From Sarcocystis neurona (Eukaryota; Apicomplexa; Conoidasida; Eucoccidiorida; Sarcocystidae): a stretch of DNA of 64,000 nt. A program made the position numbers and the translations under genes. The stretch is from the NCBI GenBank assembly GCA_000727475.1, contig KL647303.1:1303449-1367448 (forward strand). Reading direction: 5' to 3'. The notes beneath the pieces are model-generated. The model worked only from the letters and a program-made list of their open reading frames with translations, did no database searches and was not told the origin of the DNA. Position 1 is the stretch's first letter. Each line of letters starts with the position of its first letter. This document shows positions 12,973-23,049 of the stretch, in pieces.

Positions 12973-13166
12973 TTATTGCAGGCTGACACACGAATCCGGA
13001 ACTCTTCTTTCGATTTTGTTGGTGAGCGTTGGCGCAACTATTCTGCAAGCAGCTGCCAAGTACAGACGCACGTTGCTGCAGCTCGTCTTGAGGTTGACGA
13101 TTAGAGCTGACTTCTGGAGGCGCTCTCGAAAGTCCTCCTCACCACCGTTACGGATGTTGTAGATAA
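12973..13166 (-). CDS. putative terminal exon of an unknown gene
   Basis: After the acceptor GATGGCATCCCAG the minus strand encodes IYNIRNGGEEDFRERLQKSA, LIVNLKTSCSNVRLYLAAAC and a short basic end, stopping with TAA. Third-position GC is about 61% against about 44% for the competing plus frame. The charged and helical first half is unlike the repeat-coded peptides around it. No partner exon was identified. Confidence 0.25.
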
Positions 13167-13169
13167 CTG

Positions 13170-14570
13170 GGATGCCATCGCAGCAGCAGCTGCTGCTGTA
13201 AAGTTCTGCCCCTGGCGGTTGCTGCTGCTGTACAATCTTGGGTTGCAACTGCGACTGCCGGTGTCTTGCGGTACGTGTACTTGGCTGCCTTGGTACACGA
13301 GTGGCAACGTGCACGAGGCTGCGTTTTCTGTCTTCTAGTGTTGCTGCAGGGAGAAGGCCTCGTTAGTGTCGTGGATTCTTTTGTAGGAAGTAACGCCTGC
13401 TGCGATTGAAGAAGCCGGTGCTGCTGTACTAGTCGCCATTGGGGTGACTTCTGCCACAATGTTTCCTGCCGCTGCCGTCGTGGCTACCGTTGTGACACCT
13501 GGTGGTGCTCTATTACTGCTGGTGGATGGCTAGGACTATTGTACATGCTGCATTCTGCGATTACTGCTCTGAGGAGAGGCAACCTGTTGCTTGCCCCAGG
13601 CACTGATGCCAACTGTCACTTTTGGCTTTCCGTACCCGCTGCATTTCCACGTTGATGAGATGTAGGCAGCAGCGTCACCAGGGAAACTCACCCAACCACA
13701 TCTGACACGATCACACAAGCCTCTTTCAAGTATACGTGGTGCAGCTGAGATGTGGAGGTCCCAGGCGTGCGTCATGGAGTCGTAGCAGGCATCGGACGTT
13801 TGAGCCTTCGTATGCGTATATATGTATACATTGTCTTTTACCAGTACGGAGTGGGGCGGAGACATGTGTGTGAATGTCCGGATGTCTGTGGGTCTTACTC
13901 AAAATCACCACACGCCCGTACGGCGTGTGTAATTGACATGGAATCCTCATGTTCATGCAGTAGCTCTGAGCACACATTCGAGGCCATAAGAGGCCAGTGA
14001 AGGCCACGAAATATAGACACTGACGCGTGTCTAGGCACGGTAGGAAGCTCCTTACGAGAAGTGTGTGTAATTGCAACCTTCTGGATGTACGAGTACGAAA
14101 CCTCTCACATCGCATATATATGAAGGAATCAGAGCTTTCGCACTTACACTGCATACAGTTGAAGGTATCAGAGTGGGAGAGAGAGCCTTCGCACCAGTCG
14201 CAGCTGTGTTTATGTGCACGTGTCAAGAAGTGTGTCCATATGTATCTTCATGCGACTGAGGGAGACAAGTAAGCCCGCATTCACTCCGCGATTTGGACGG
14301 AACCAGCTGCTACGCAAAACACACACACGTGTGTGTAAATTAATTTGTTCAGTACAGGAAGTATATTTGTTTAGGAAAAGCTCGTGAAATTCGACACAAA
14401 CATGTATACACGTATCATTGGTCTGTACAACATACAGCTGCGGAGTTGCCACCACCCTGACCCTCCACGGGCTTCGCTGCATTTTGACAGATTCACCGCG
14501 AGGTCATAATAGAATGTAGGAAGTCAAGTCTGCAACAACTGTCGCTACATTCTCCGCGGAGTGTTAGCTC
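13170..14570. other. mostly plain sequence, no gene recognised
   Basis: CTG units fade out near 13.5 kb. A minus frame at 13536-13865 contains CGWVSFPGDAAAYISSTWKC, but it has no splice sites good enough to call. A perfect palindrome of CA/TG units lies near 14320. Confidence 0.45.
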
Positions 14571-14574
14571 CTAG

Positions 14575-14746
14575 TGGTGCAAGGCTGCGCGCTCGTGGTA
14601 GCACTGTACTTGAAGCAGCACTGTGCGTGCTGCGTTTTTGCTGCAGCTTGATTGAAAAATCAACCGTAACGACATTCTACCGTGATGCTGAAAGTTCGAC
14701 CACACGGAGAGCTGCAGCAGTCGTCGCTGCTTTTGGGGGAAGGAAG
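14575..14746 (+). CDS. putative internal exon of an unknown gene
   Basis: The segment ends at a perfect donor, AAG|GTAAGA, and encodes GARLRARGSTVLEAALCVLR, EKSTVTTFYRDAESSTTRRA and AAVVAAFGGRK. An alternative acceptor, GCGTTTTTGCTGCAG, would shorten it to start near 14646. A 150-codon frame on the minus strand (starting MFDIIARPGHAAVSG at 15023) overlaps it and is also open, so the strand is not certain. Confidence 0.25.
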
Positions 14747-15868
14747 GTAAGAGGGGTCTTGGCGCTAGAGAGCCTCCTTCAGCATGGTTCCCAAGCAGAG
14801 AAGATAACAACTGGCGGTATCTACTGTTGCTACTCGTATACAGGGTAGACACTGAGAATAAGCTGCTGCTTTTGCTTCGAGAAGTTTTAGACGACCCAAC
14901 ACCCTCTTCTGCAGTTACGTCAAACAAAATGTCCAGAGACTGTTGAGGCACCGTTGCGGATGTCGTAGCGGATGTAAAGCCTGAGACCGCTGCATGTCCT
15001 GGCCTTGCTATTATATCGAACATGGAGTACAGAGATAGAATCCAGTGCCTCGCACCGGTGTTGCTTCACGGAGCAGACACTTAAGAACCCAATGTAGTTG
15101 CCGCTCCGCCGACAAAGACGTACGCAGCACGTTCTGCTGCGAATGCACGGCACTACAGAAAGAAAAGAAGTGGCACTGCGCGTCTTGCTTCAGAAAGTTG
15201 CCAATCTGCGTCTCTCCACAGTCAAAACGCAGGAGTAAGCTTACAACTGTTCCCGTGGAAGCCGCCCCTCTTCACTGCTGCTGCTGGTGTCGCGAATGTC
15301 TTGGGGACTCCCACCAGCTAGAGTGGCAGCACCTCCTGTTGCGTGTGTTCCAACTTCCTGGTTCTGCCGCTGCTACTGATGTGTGAGTGGACGCCAGCCG
15401 TTCACAGTGAGCCCTCACTGCAGCACTACCAGCAACGCCCTGTTGGAGCGATTCCCCTTATGACTCTGCCTACGACTGCGATTATAGAGATCTTTAAACT
15501 CTGAGGAGCCCTCGCAACTGCAGCAGCGCCAGCACGTGAATGGGTGGCAAGAGAGCGTCAGTTTTGAGGCCAGAGCAGCAAGAACGGTGTCCTCTACGGA
15601 TTCCATACGCTGTGTCAACGGGAGAAGTAGTTGGGAAATAGTAGAGACGCTCGAGCCAGAAGAAGACGTTTGTGTCCGTGGGAGCCCGCGTGGAGTGAGT
15701 CACGCAGAGATCGCGCTGATAAGCATGTCGTTGCGAAGCTTCTTCGTTAGGTTGAGGTGCCTGAAGTAGCCGTAAGCTGTTTACATTGCTTCTTTCTTAG
15801 GTACTTAAGAACTGGAGGAGTGAGGGGAGTTACTTTTGAAATCCCCCATAAAACCATATATTGTTTAC

Positions 15869-16229
15869 ATCACGGAGAATCTCTCTGTCCGTGATTGAAG
15901 TCGTACACTTCATCCTGATATACAAAGTCCAACTCCTGGTTTCCAGCGAGTCAGCTCCACTTTGAGGTAGTATGTTGAAGCCACGAATTAAGCAGTTACT
16001 TACCGTAATGGCAAATGCCCACTTTAACTTTTGTAGCCACTCGCTGAAGTGGCTGTGCTGCTGAGTTCCCTCCTTAACGCACTTTCTAAAGTGCGTAAGG
16101 GCGCTGGTATGGTCAGGCGCAACCTAGGGTGGGCTTTCATTTAGAGCGAACTCCGTATACAAATCATGCCTTACTACGTCAGCGAGGTTCTGAATGATTG
16201 CGTTATCGTGGCGAGAGGTTCTATGCTCG
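15869..16229. ncRNA. hairpin cluster, candidate structured non-coding RNA
   Basis: Successive hairpins can be read directly. ATCACGGA (15869-15876) pairs with TCCGTGAT (15888-15895). TGAAGT pairs with ACTTCA (15896-15912). CAAAGT (15923-15928) pairs with ACTTTG (15959-15964), enclosing CTGG-TTT-CCAG. AGCCACT (16035-16041) pairs with AGTGGCT (16048-16054). CCTTaACGCACTTT pairs with AAAGTGCGTAAGG (16072-16100). GCGCTG pairs with CAGgCGC-type partners (16101-16120). AATCAT (16162-16167) pairs with ATGATT (16194-16199), enclosing TCAG-CTGA. CGAG pairs with CTCG (16212-16229). No frame of 60 codons is open on either strand between 15770 and 16401, and CAG repeats are absent. I could not match it to U1, U2, U4, U5, U6, U3, SRP, RNase P or a telomerase template for TTTAGGG. 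Strand and ends are unknown; a DNA-level function is also possible. Confidence 0.35.
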
Positions 16230-17200
16230 GCGGCGCAGGGGAGACAGACTATCCGTCAGTGAGCGAGGTACTTGGACTTCTGAGGGGGTGGCTTTGAAAT
16301 AAATGCGTCTCTCGTTGCACCGGTATCCTTTCCTCTGCCTCATCTCCTACCTTTTTGTTTCCTCCTCGCTTGTTCGTGGGGTTGTCCCCTGCATCAGTTC
16401 TTCATTTGCTTCTTCTTTCTCCGGAAATCGGGTCCTGCTTGATGACTAAACCGGGGATTTGAAGCAAGACTCCTAAGCTGCATTGCAGGAAGCGAAGCAC
16501 TCGGGGGTCATTCGCCCAGTGAGTGAGTTCAGTAGACAAACTCAGAAACAGTGTGACTTTGCGAGTAATCTCTAAACGTAAATAGACAGACGCGGACAGG
16601 TGCAGCAGGTAAGCACGGGTTAGCCGCAGCCGCACTGGCGCAACGTGCAGCAAAAGCCATCCCGCAGCATCGCGGCACGGCAGGAAAAAAATCTACTTTT
16701 CGCGTTGAAAGGGTATAATTGATTGTACATATTGGGCCATACGTACTGACACATACGTGCATATACAGGGTACGCACGTTAATATAATGGGATTTGAATG
16801 GAAGTATGTCGTCGAGAACAACAGATTATTTGGAAGTCTGCTTCTCCCCGGGTAAGAAGGGGCGAGGAATGGATCGGCACTCGACAATCGGACAAATACG
16901 TGTACAGGGAGCGCACGGATTTGCACAGGTGTACAGGGGCACCTTTCGTACATATTGTAGTCTGAACGTGCACGTGTATTGTGTGTACACGCAATGTTTC
17001 GCGTGCTACGAGTAGACCCACTTATAAAATGAATAAGCATTCACTTGTGTTGTGCACGTACATGTATACGTATGCACAAAGCAATGTGTGTGTGCATATA
17101 TATATATATACGCATGCGCATTCCTGCAGCGTAGTAAACACCTTCGTACGTATTCGTATCGTCCTCTCTGTCTCGGTCTCTCTCCGGACATGCTTGATAG
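16230..17200. other. plain sequence, no gene recognised
   Basis: A short minus frame near 16402-16600 reads HWANDPRVLRFLQCSLGVLL, but it is isolated. TA repeats lie near 17090-17115. Nothing else was seen. Confidence 0.4.
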
Positions 17201-18440
17201 TGCTGCTGCTAATCAACGTATCCTGTTGCTGTGCCGAGGCGACGTTCTTTTGCAGTGTAGAGGCTGCTGCTGTACCACTATCCCCGCGACCTCCTCGTGC
17301 AGCAGAGTATATTGCTGCGTATGCTGGACAGAGGTAGCTTGCAGCCGATGCAGCTGCAGCTTCGCAGTAGCGTGCTGTTGTTGCTCATTCTGAGTGAAGT
17401 GCTCCTGCAATGTCAAACTTCCGACGCTGTCACTGCAGAATTGCTTGCTGCTGTTGCTGTCGTACGAAGACCGAGCTGTTGTATCGGACCGGTGGCACTA
17501 CTTGTTAAATTATCCTGCTGCTGCAGTTCAAGGCGACCGCTGAAGCAGCACCAAAGCCACCTGCTGCGGTAGTGTGGAAGCCACCTGCTGCTGCAATGTT
17601 AAAGCCACCTGCTGCTGCAGTACTGAAGTACTATGACAGCCTGCTTCTACCCCACTGAAGTAGCCTCCTACTGCGGTTCCAAGGTGGGCCGTGCATGCAG
17701 TTTCGACAGAGCCAGGGCGGCTGCAGTATCGAAGCAGGCAACGCCGCTGCACCTGGGGTGCCTGTTGTTTGTTGCACCAGTATAATCTGCTGCTGCAGTG
17801 CCAAGGCAGCTGATGTTGCTGGTTTCAAGCAGCCGACCGCTGCGATAACTGAGCACTCTGCTGCTGCACCATTAAAAGTGGGTGTGAGTGAACACACGCG
17901 AGCTGATGCTGCTGTTGTGAATCAGCCTGCTGCAGCACTGGGGAAGCAGCTGATGTCTCTGCACTAATCAGAGTGCCTGCTGCAGCAGTGCCACACGACG
18001 CGGTGCAACAGCGGTACCAAAATGGCCTGCTGCTGCAGTATCAAAGTGACCTGTCGCGGCTGCCGCTTCTGTGTCAAAACAGCCTGCTGCTGCAGGATCA
18101 AAGCACTGTGCTGCTATAGTACCGAGGGGGCCGACGCTCCTTCACTGCCTCACAACGGCGCCTCGATGCTTCTTCCTGCCTGCATAAGAAGAGAAACAGG
18201 CTGCTGCTGCTGCTGCAGCATACAAGCCTTCTATCCCATCAAATCAACCGGCTGCTGTATCAGGTGGTCCACTGCTGCTGTTGCTGCTTTCACTGCAAAG
18301 CTGGTGCGACAAGGATCGGTTGTCTGCTGCTGCTGCTGTTAACTGTCATCCACTACTGCAGCTCCTCCGGGACAGCAGGGCCTTGCTGCTCCAGCCTGCC
18401 CCGTCTGCCACTACGCCCCTTTTCTGCAGCCGCGACTAGG
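17200..18440. repeat. degenerate minisatellite built on CTGCTGCAG cores
   Basis: From about 17560 to 18110 a loose unit of 27-33 bases (CCACCTGCTGCTGCAGT plus a variable AAAG-type end) recurs many times, giving Lys-Pro-Pro-Ala-Ala-Ala-type peptides in one plus frame before stops interrupt it. It is flanked by ordinary CTG repeats. Confidence 0.6.
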
Positions 18441-19490
18441 GCAGCAGTGTTCCTGTTCTCCTTCATCTCCTGCTGGTGTGTCTGTCTCCTTTTTTCTTCT
18501 TCTTCCCCCTGCTCTGCTCTACTTCTGCTGGTACGTGGCGCCAGTAAGATACGTGACACGCAGCGAGTTTCGGCTGCTGCAAAAGATTAGATACTCCTAC
18601 CCTTGGCCCCCTGCGAACACCCTGCTGCCTTCTTCCTCCTTTGCGCGTCCCGTAGCTCCTTCTCTTCTTGCCCCTCCTCCTTCCCTTTTTCTTATTCTTC
18701 TCCTGTACCGACCTACCTCTTCATTTGCTGTTTCTGCACTAATGGGTATCCTGCTGCCACCCACGTCTTCTACTCTTGCTACGTCCCTCCCACGCTGCTG
18801 CCCTCCTTTTCCTTCGCCTTCCTGCACGGCGACAACCTCCTTCTTGATCTTTTCTCAGTCTGCTGCCTTCCCGCCCTGCTGCTGCTGTCTTCTTCTTCTT
18901 TTCTGCGGCTGCTGGTGCCACCTCCCTCTCCTCTTGCTGCGTGCTGCCTTCTGCTGCAGCTGCTGTTTCTTCCTCCCCGTCGCGGGCGCAACTGCGTCTT
19001 CCTCTTCTGCTGCTTCTCCTGTCGTCCCCTCCCCCTCCTCCTCCTCCGCCAGTCGTTGCTGCTGCTTTTTCCCGGCACCTCCTCCTCGGTCGCTTTACCT
19101 GACGCTTTTCTTCTTCTTCTTCTCGACCTCCCCCTTGTCTTCGTCTCTTCACCTATCTCTGCTCGCCTTTGTCGCCCTCTCTTTTGTTTCTTCTCCGTCC
19201 TTTCTCCCTTTTGTTCTTTTCCGGCTTCTCCTCTCCTCTCGCGTCTTCCATTTTTTCGTCTCTTTCTGCGTTACTTCTCTCTTTTGTGCTGGACTCTCTT
19301 TTTTCTCTGCTTCTTCTGCATCTCCTCGCCTTGACTTTCTCCTCCCTTTTTTTTTTCTTCCACTTTTTCTTCTCATCCTCTCCCTGCCTGCTCTACGCCC
19401 GCGTCCCCTTCCCCCTACCTCTTCTACTTCCGTTTCGCCTCGGTTTCTTTCTCTCCTTTACATTTCTTTCGCTTTGTCTGGCTCTTTTTC
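18440..19490. repeat. 1-kb pyrimidine-rich tract directly downstream of COQ5
   Basis: The plus strand is strongly biased to C and T, with runs such as CTTCTTCTT and CCTCCTCCTC. It begins three bases from the COQ5 stop codon, so the COQ5 transcript would have a purine-rich 3' region. Frames of 243-340 codons on plus and 137 on minus are by-products of this bias. Confidence 0.8.
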
Positions 19491-19492
19491 GT

Positions 19493-22144
19493 CTACTTAA
19501 ATCCCGAGTGAATAGCAACCACTCCCCCAAGCAAATTTGTGTAAGACACGTGCACAAAGCCCGCTGCGGATAGCATCGCCGCGAAGTCTTCTTGGTTGGG
19601 GAAGCGTCTTATACTTTCTACTAAATATTGATAAGCACCTCTGTCTCCTGCGACAACGGCGCCGAGGAACGGCAGCAGCGCAAATGAATACATATCGTAG
19701 GCAGCCGCAGCAAGAGCTCCCCCCTGCATGCGACTGAACTCCAGGCAGAGGAACCGCCCCCCCGGCCGCAGCACGCGGTGGCATTCCTGCAGCCCTTGCC
19801 ACACGTCGGAGAAGTTCCGAATGCCAAAGGCAATCGTCACAATATCGAAGGAGCCAGCAGCAAATGGTAGATTCTCGCCGTCGCAGCACGCCCACTGCAG
19901 CATCGCTGCTGCTTCTCCGGCTCCCCATCCCAGGCTGCTCGACGCACCAGCAGCTGCAGCAGCAGCATAGGCGGAAGCAGCAGCAGAGGCGGCAGCGTCA
20001 GCAGGGGCGGCAGCGTCAGCAGACGCGCGGTCTTCACAGCGGCCGCCAGCCACCGCGGCAGTGGCAGAAACAACGGGAGGAGGAGGAGCACCAGCAGTAG
20101 AGAAAGCAGACGGATACGAAGTTGCCGGAGAAGCGCCACGAGCGTAAAAGCCTCCGTAACTTGCTGCGTTGTCTCCCTGCATCGCGAGCATTTCCTGCTG
20201 TACTGCCCTCTGCAAATGGCGTTGCGTCTGCTGCTCCAGCTGCTGCAGCAGCGACGCGCGGTGTTGTTGCGCCGTAGCAGCAGCAGCAGACCCCACAGCA
20301 GCCTCAGCAGACCCCACACCGGCGTCTGCAGGCCCCCCAGCAACAACACTGTGGGGTCGTCGTGGAAAGGGAGGGGGAGGAACAAAAGAAGAAAAAACGG
20401 ATTCTCCTGCAGCAGCAGAAGAAGGAAGGGCAGTGAAATCTATAAGAGGGAGAACAGTGTACCCTCGCTCAAGTGCCCGGCGCTGACCCACTCGCAGCAT
20501 ATCTCCGTTTATATCCCCCACAGTAATAATTACACCTTCGATTCCACGAGGAGAAGAAGCAGCAGGATGAGGAGCAGCAGCAGCAGCGCGGGGGGGAAGC
20601 GCAGCAGTAGCACCACGAGTACATGTCTCTCTGCTACTGTGTTCCGCGCACGCATCCGGCGAACGCCTCGCTGCTGCTTGCCCGCAGCCACTCAAGAAGT
20701 TGCTACTGTTGCTGCTTCTCTGCCGCTGCTGCTGCAGCTTTTGCCAGATCACCGCCTGTTGCTGCCTTCGCCGTTCTGCCCGCTCCACTAGACGAAATGC
20801 AATGTCCCCTGTACCTCCGGCCAGATCCAGGACTCGAAAATAGCGAGGCTCCTGCTGCTGCGAGGCCATCGCGCACGGATGCTGCTGCTGCTGCTCTGGC
20901 GGTTGTATGCGCGGCTGTGTCTGGTCCAGCTGCTGCCGCTGCTCCTCCTGGTGACACTGCTGCAGCTGCTGCTGGTGCAGGTGCGCCTGTGCGACCTGCA
21001 AGAAAGGGAGGAAGGAGGGGAACTGAACGAGATCTGCAAACGTATCTTTCCAGAGGCGATGCAACCCCACGCTCATTAAGTCGTTCATACAGTCGTAATG
21101 TTCTGCTACAGAAGAGAAAACAGAAGACACAAGATGCTGCTTCTCCTCTGGCTCCACGTCTCGGTATCCGAACGATACCTTCCCACGAGAGTTACCTCCT
21201 CCTGCTCCCGGGGATGCTGCGGCTTGCTGCGTTGCTGCTGCTGTTGCCTGTTCGTATGTTGCTGCTGCAGCATGCTGTGCTGCTGGGGCTTCTTCATCGT
21301 CAGGAGCTGCTGGTCTTCGTTCTGCTGCTGCTTCTTCTTCTTCTTTTGATCTCCGCTCTGTCGCTGCCGCTGCGTTTCTCCCTGCTGCTGTGGCGTAATA
21401 GACCGCCGTCCCTGCCCTACGTCTATATCCTGCTGCTGCTCTTGCAAGTCTCGACGCTTGGAACCCTGCACTAGAAGCACTTTCGACACCTGCTGCCGCT
21501 CTGGCTGCTGTTTTCAACGTATTTCCTGCGAGTGCTCTTCTCCGTCGCACGTCTTCCCTCGCAGCCCCTGCCGCTCCTCCTGCGTCACCAGCTGCTACAG
21601 CACATCGTCCTCCTTCTGGTGATGCTTCTTCTGCTGAACAAGCTGTTGCTGCTGCCGCTTCTCTCCTTCCCACGTCTGCTGCGGCACTACGCCTGCAATC
21701 GTCTGCTGCTGGTGCTTCTGGTGCGAGTGTCGCTGATGCGGCTGCTGGCGCTGCTGTTGCTGCTGCTGCAGTCTGCGAGGACTGCCACTGCAACACAGGA
21801 GGGGACGACGTGGCTGCAGCGCCGCGTACTGCAGCGCTTCCGTGAATAGCAGGCAACCGCTGCAGCACGGCCAGAGGAGAAAAAGCAGGGGGACATGAAA
21901 AAGAAGAGAAAGTAGAAGAGGCAGGAGAAGAACAGCGCAGGGTCCAACCTGCTACCTCCGAGAGAGACGGAGAAAATGATGCGTGCAACGGTGGCGGAAG
22001 AGGAGCAGGAGGAGCAGCAACAGCAGCGGGGTGGAACAGAAAGCGAACCGGCTTCGACGCATTGCAGCAGGTGCTGCTGCTCGAGGTGCGAGGTGCCGCA
22101 GCAGCGCCCGGCCGGCGTCGCCCCAGAACTTTCAAGCGGTACAT
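19493..22144 (-). CDS. COQ5: 2-methoxy-6-polyprenyl-1,4-benzoquinol methylase (COQ5/UbiE family), 883 aa
   Basis: This is the C-methyltransferase of ubiquinone biosynthesis, which uses S-adenosylmethionine; in eukaryotes it works in the mitochondrion with the other COQ proteins. Family blocks appear in order. Residues 323-373 carry the UbiE/COQ5 signature around SVAEHYDCMNDLMSVG and HRLWKD. Residues 435-454 carry SAM motif I, VLDLAGGTGDIAFR. Residues 543-550 are GDINGDML. Residues 749-804 contain CDGENLPF, TIAFGIRNFSDVW and VLRPGGRFLCLEFS. The C-terminus ends AIHSGFK, as is usual for the family. COQ5 proteins are commonly about 300 residues; here Ala/Ser/Pro-rich (102-318), Gln-rich (374-433), mixed (459-532) and Ala/Gln-rich (570-748) segments make up the excess. 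The frame is open upstream to 22351 without an ATG, so the ATG at 22144 is chosen. The first 60 residues are rich in Arg/Lys and lack acidic residues, which fits a mitochondrial presequence. No intron is needed. The large inserts could hide an unspliced intron, but all of them stay in frame. Confidence 0.93.
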   Translation of the reverse strand: MYRLKVLGRRRPGAAAAPRTSSSSTCCNASKPVRFLFHPAAVAAPPAPLPPPLHASFSPSLSEVAGWTLRCSSPASSTFSSFSCPPAFSPLAVLQRLPAIHGSAAVRGAAATSSPPVLQWQSSQTAAAATAAPAAASATLAPEAPAADDCRRSAAADVGRREAAAATACSAEEASPEGGRCAVAAGDAGGAAGAAREDVRRRRALAGNTLKTAARAAAGVESASSAGFQASRLARAAAGYRRRAGTAVYYATAAGRNAAAATERRSKEEEEAAAERRPAAPDDEEAPAAQHAAAATYEQATAAATQQAAASPGAGGGNSRGKVSFGYRDVEPEEKQHLVSSVFSSVAEHYDCMNDLMSVGLHRLWKDTFADLVQFPSFLPFLQVAQAHLHQQQLQQCHQEEQRQQLDQTQPRIQPPEQQQQHPCAMASQQQEPRYFRVLDLAGGTGDIAFRLVERAERRRQQQAVIWQKLQQQRQRSSNSSNFLSGCGQAAARRSPDACAEHSSRETCTRGATAALPPRAAAAAPHPAASSPRGIEGVIITVGDINGDMLRVGQRRALERGYTVLPLIDFTALPSSAAAGESVFSSFVPPPPFPRRPHSVVAGGPADAGVGSAEAAVGSAAAATAQQHRASLLQQLEQQTQRHLQRAVQQEMLAMQGDNAASYGGFYARGASPATSYPSAFSTAGAPPPPVVSATAAVAGGRCEDRASADAAAPADAAASAAASAYAAAAAAGASSSLGWGAGEAAAMLQWACCDGENLPFAAGSFDIVTIAFGIRNFSDVWQGLQECHRVLRPGGRFLCLEFSRMQGGALAAAAYDMYSFALLPFLGAVVAGDRGAYQYLVESIRRFPNQEDFAAMLSAAGFVHVSYTNLLGGVVAIHSGFK

Positions 22145-22379
22145 CTTGCAGCAGCAGCAGCAGCAAGTGGGACAGTCTGGTATAAATTTAATTGTAGAAA
22201 GACGAGCAAGAAGACAGGCGCTGCCGTCCTTACGCACATACAAGCCCACGCGTAGTAGTGAGAACGGATACTCTACCCCACCTTCTGATGGGCGGGCTCT
22301 GACTGACACCTTTCTTTGCAGCTGCTGCGATCCTCCTACTTCGCCACGCACCTACACATACGTGCTGAAGAGATCTACG

Positions 22380-22800
22380 TGACCAGTCTACTTTTGTTGC
22401 TGCGATCCTACATACGGACTAAAATATCCTTGTATATGTACTGAACCTTATATGGCACGCCACCTTTTGTTGCTGCGGTCCTATAAATAAACTGTAGTAT
22501 GCTAATATATGTATCTACTTTTGTTGCTGTGCTCCTATATATAGTATACTTACATATGTACCTACTTCTGTCGCTGCGACCCTACAGGTAGACTGTAATC
22601 TACACACATATGTAGTGAATTTCATGTGACAGGCCTACTATTGTTGTGACATCCTGTAAAGACTGGACTTCTATATACACGCTGAAGACTTATTATATTA
22701 GGTCGACTCTTTTGTGGAGCCTTCTACAGAGACTACACATATATATATGTATGTTCGGAAGACTCATGTGACGGGCCTCTTGCTGCCTCCTATTGTTGCG
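22380..22800. repeat. degenerate dispersed-tandem repeat upstream of COQ5
   Basis: The motif CTACTTTTGTTGCTGCGATCC recurs with changes at 22388, 22461, 22515, 22562 and 22635, and less clearly near 22710 and 22780, each followed by AT-rich text. Spacing is 47-73 bases. It lies 240-650 bases upstream of the COQ5 ATG. Confidence 0.65.
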
Positions 22801-23049
22801 AGAGTCTATATAGAGCTCTATACGACTACTCACAGGTACAGGTATGTAATAAAGACGTATGCTGGTAGGTGCGTCGCGTCTACAGAAGCGAAACGTGTGG
22901 ACCGCTCTGCTGTTGCTGCTGCGGTCTCGGCTGCTGTGTTGCAGCGCCTGTCTTGCCGGTCACGCATGGCCCACGGCGTCCTTGCTGCTGCGAGGGTGGC
23001 TCGTGCGGTCGCGCTCATTTGTAATATTTCTGTGCCGCTGCTGGTGTAG

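Noticed and set aside
14571..15023. 150-codon minus frame from a true ATG (MFDIIARPGHAAVSG)
   Set aside because: It overlaps a plus-strand segment with a perfect donor (AAG|GTAAGA); the Ser/Leu-rich second half looks like antisense. Kept only as the alternative to the plus exon.
16402..16600. Minus frame reading HWANDPRVLRFLQCSLGVLL
   Set aside because: Isolated, third-position GC near 50%, and no convincing acceptor.
18478..19500. 340-codon plus frame and Glu/Arg-rich minus frames
   Set aside because: They are products of the pyrimidine tract next to COQ5, with Ser/Leu/Phe/Pro or Arg/Glu composition and no domain.
20623..21474. 283-codon plus frame
   Set aside because: It is antisense to the COQ5 coding region; Leu runs mirror the Gln/Ala codons of the real gene.
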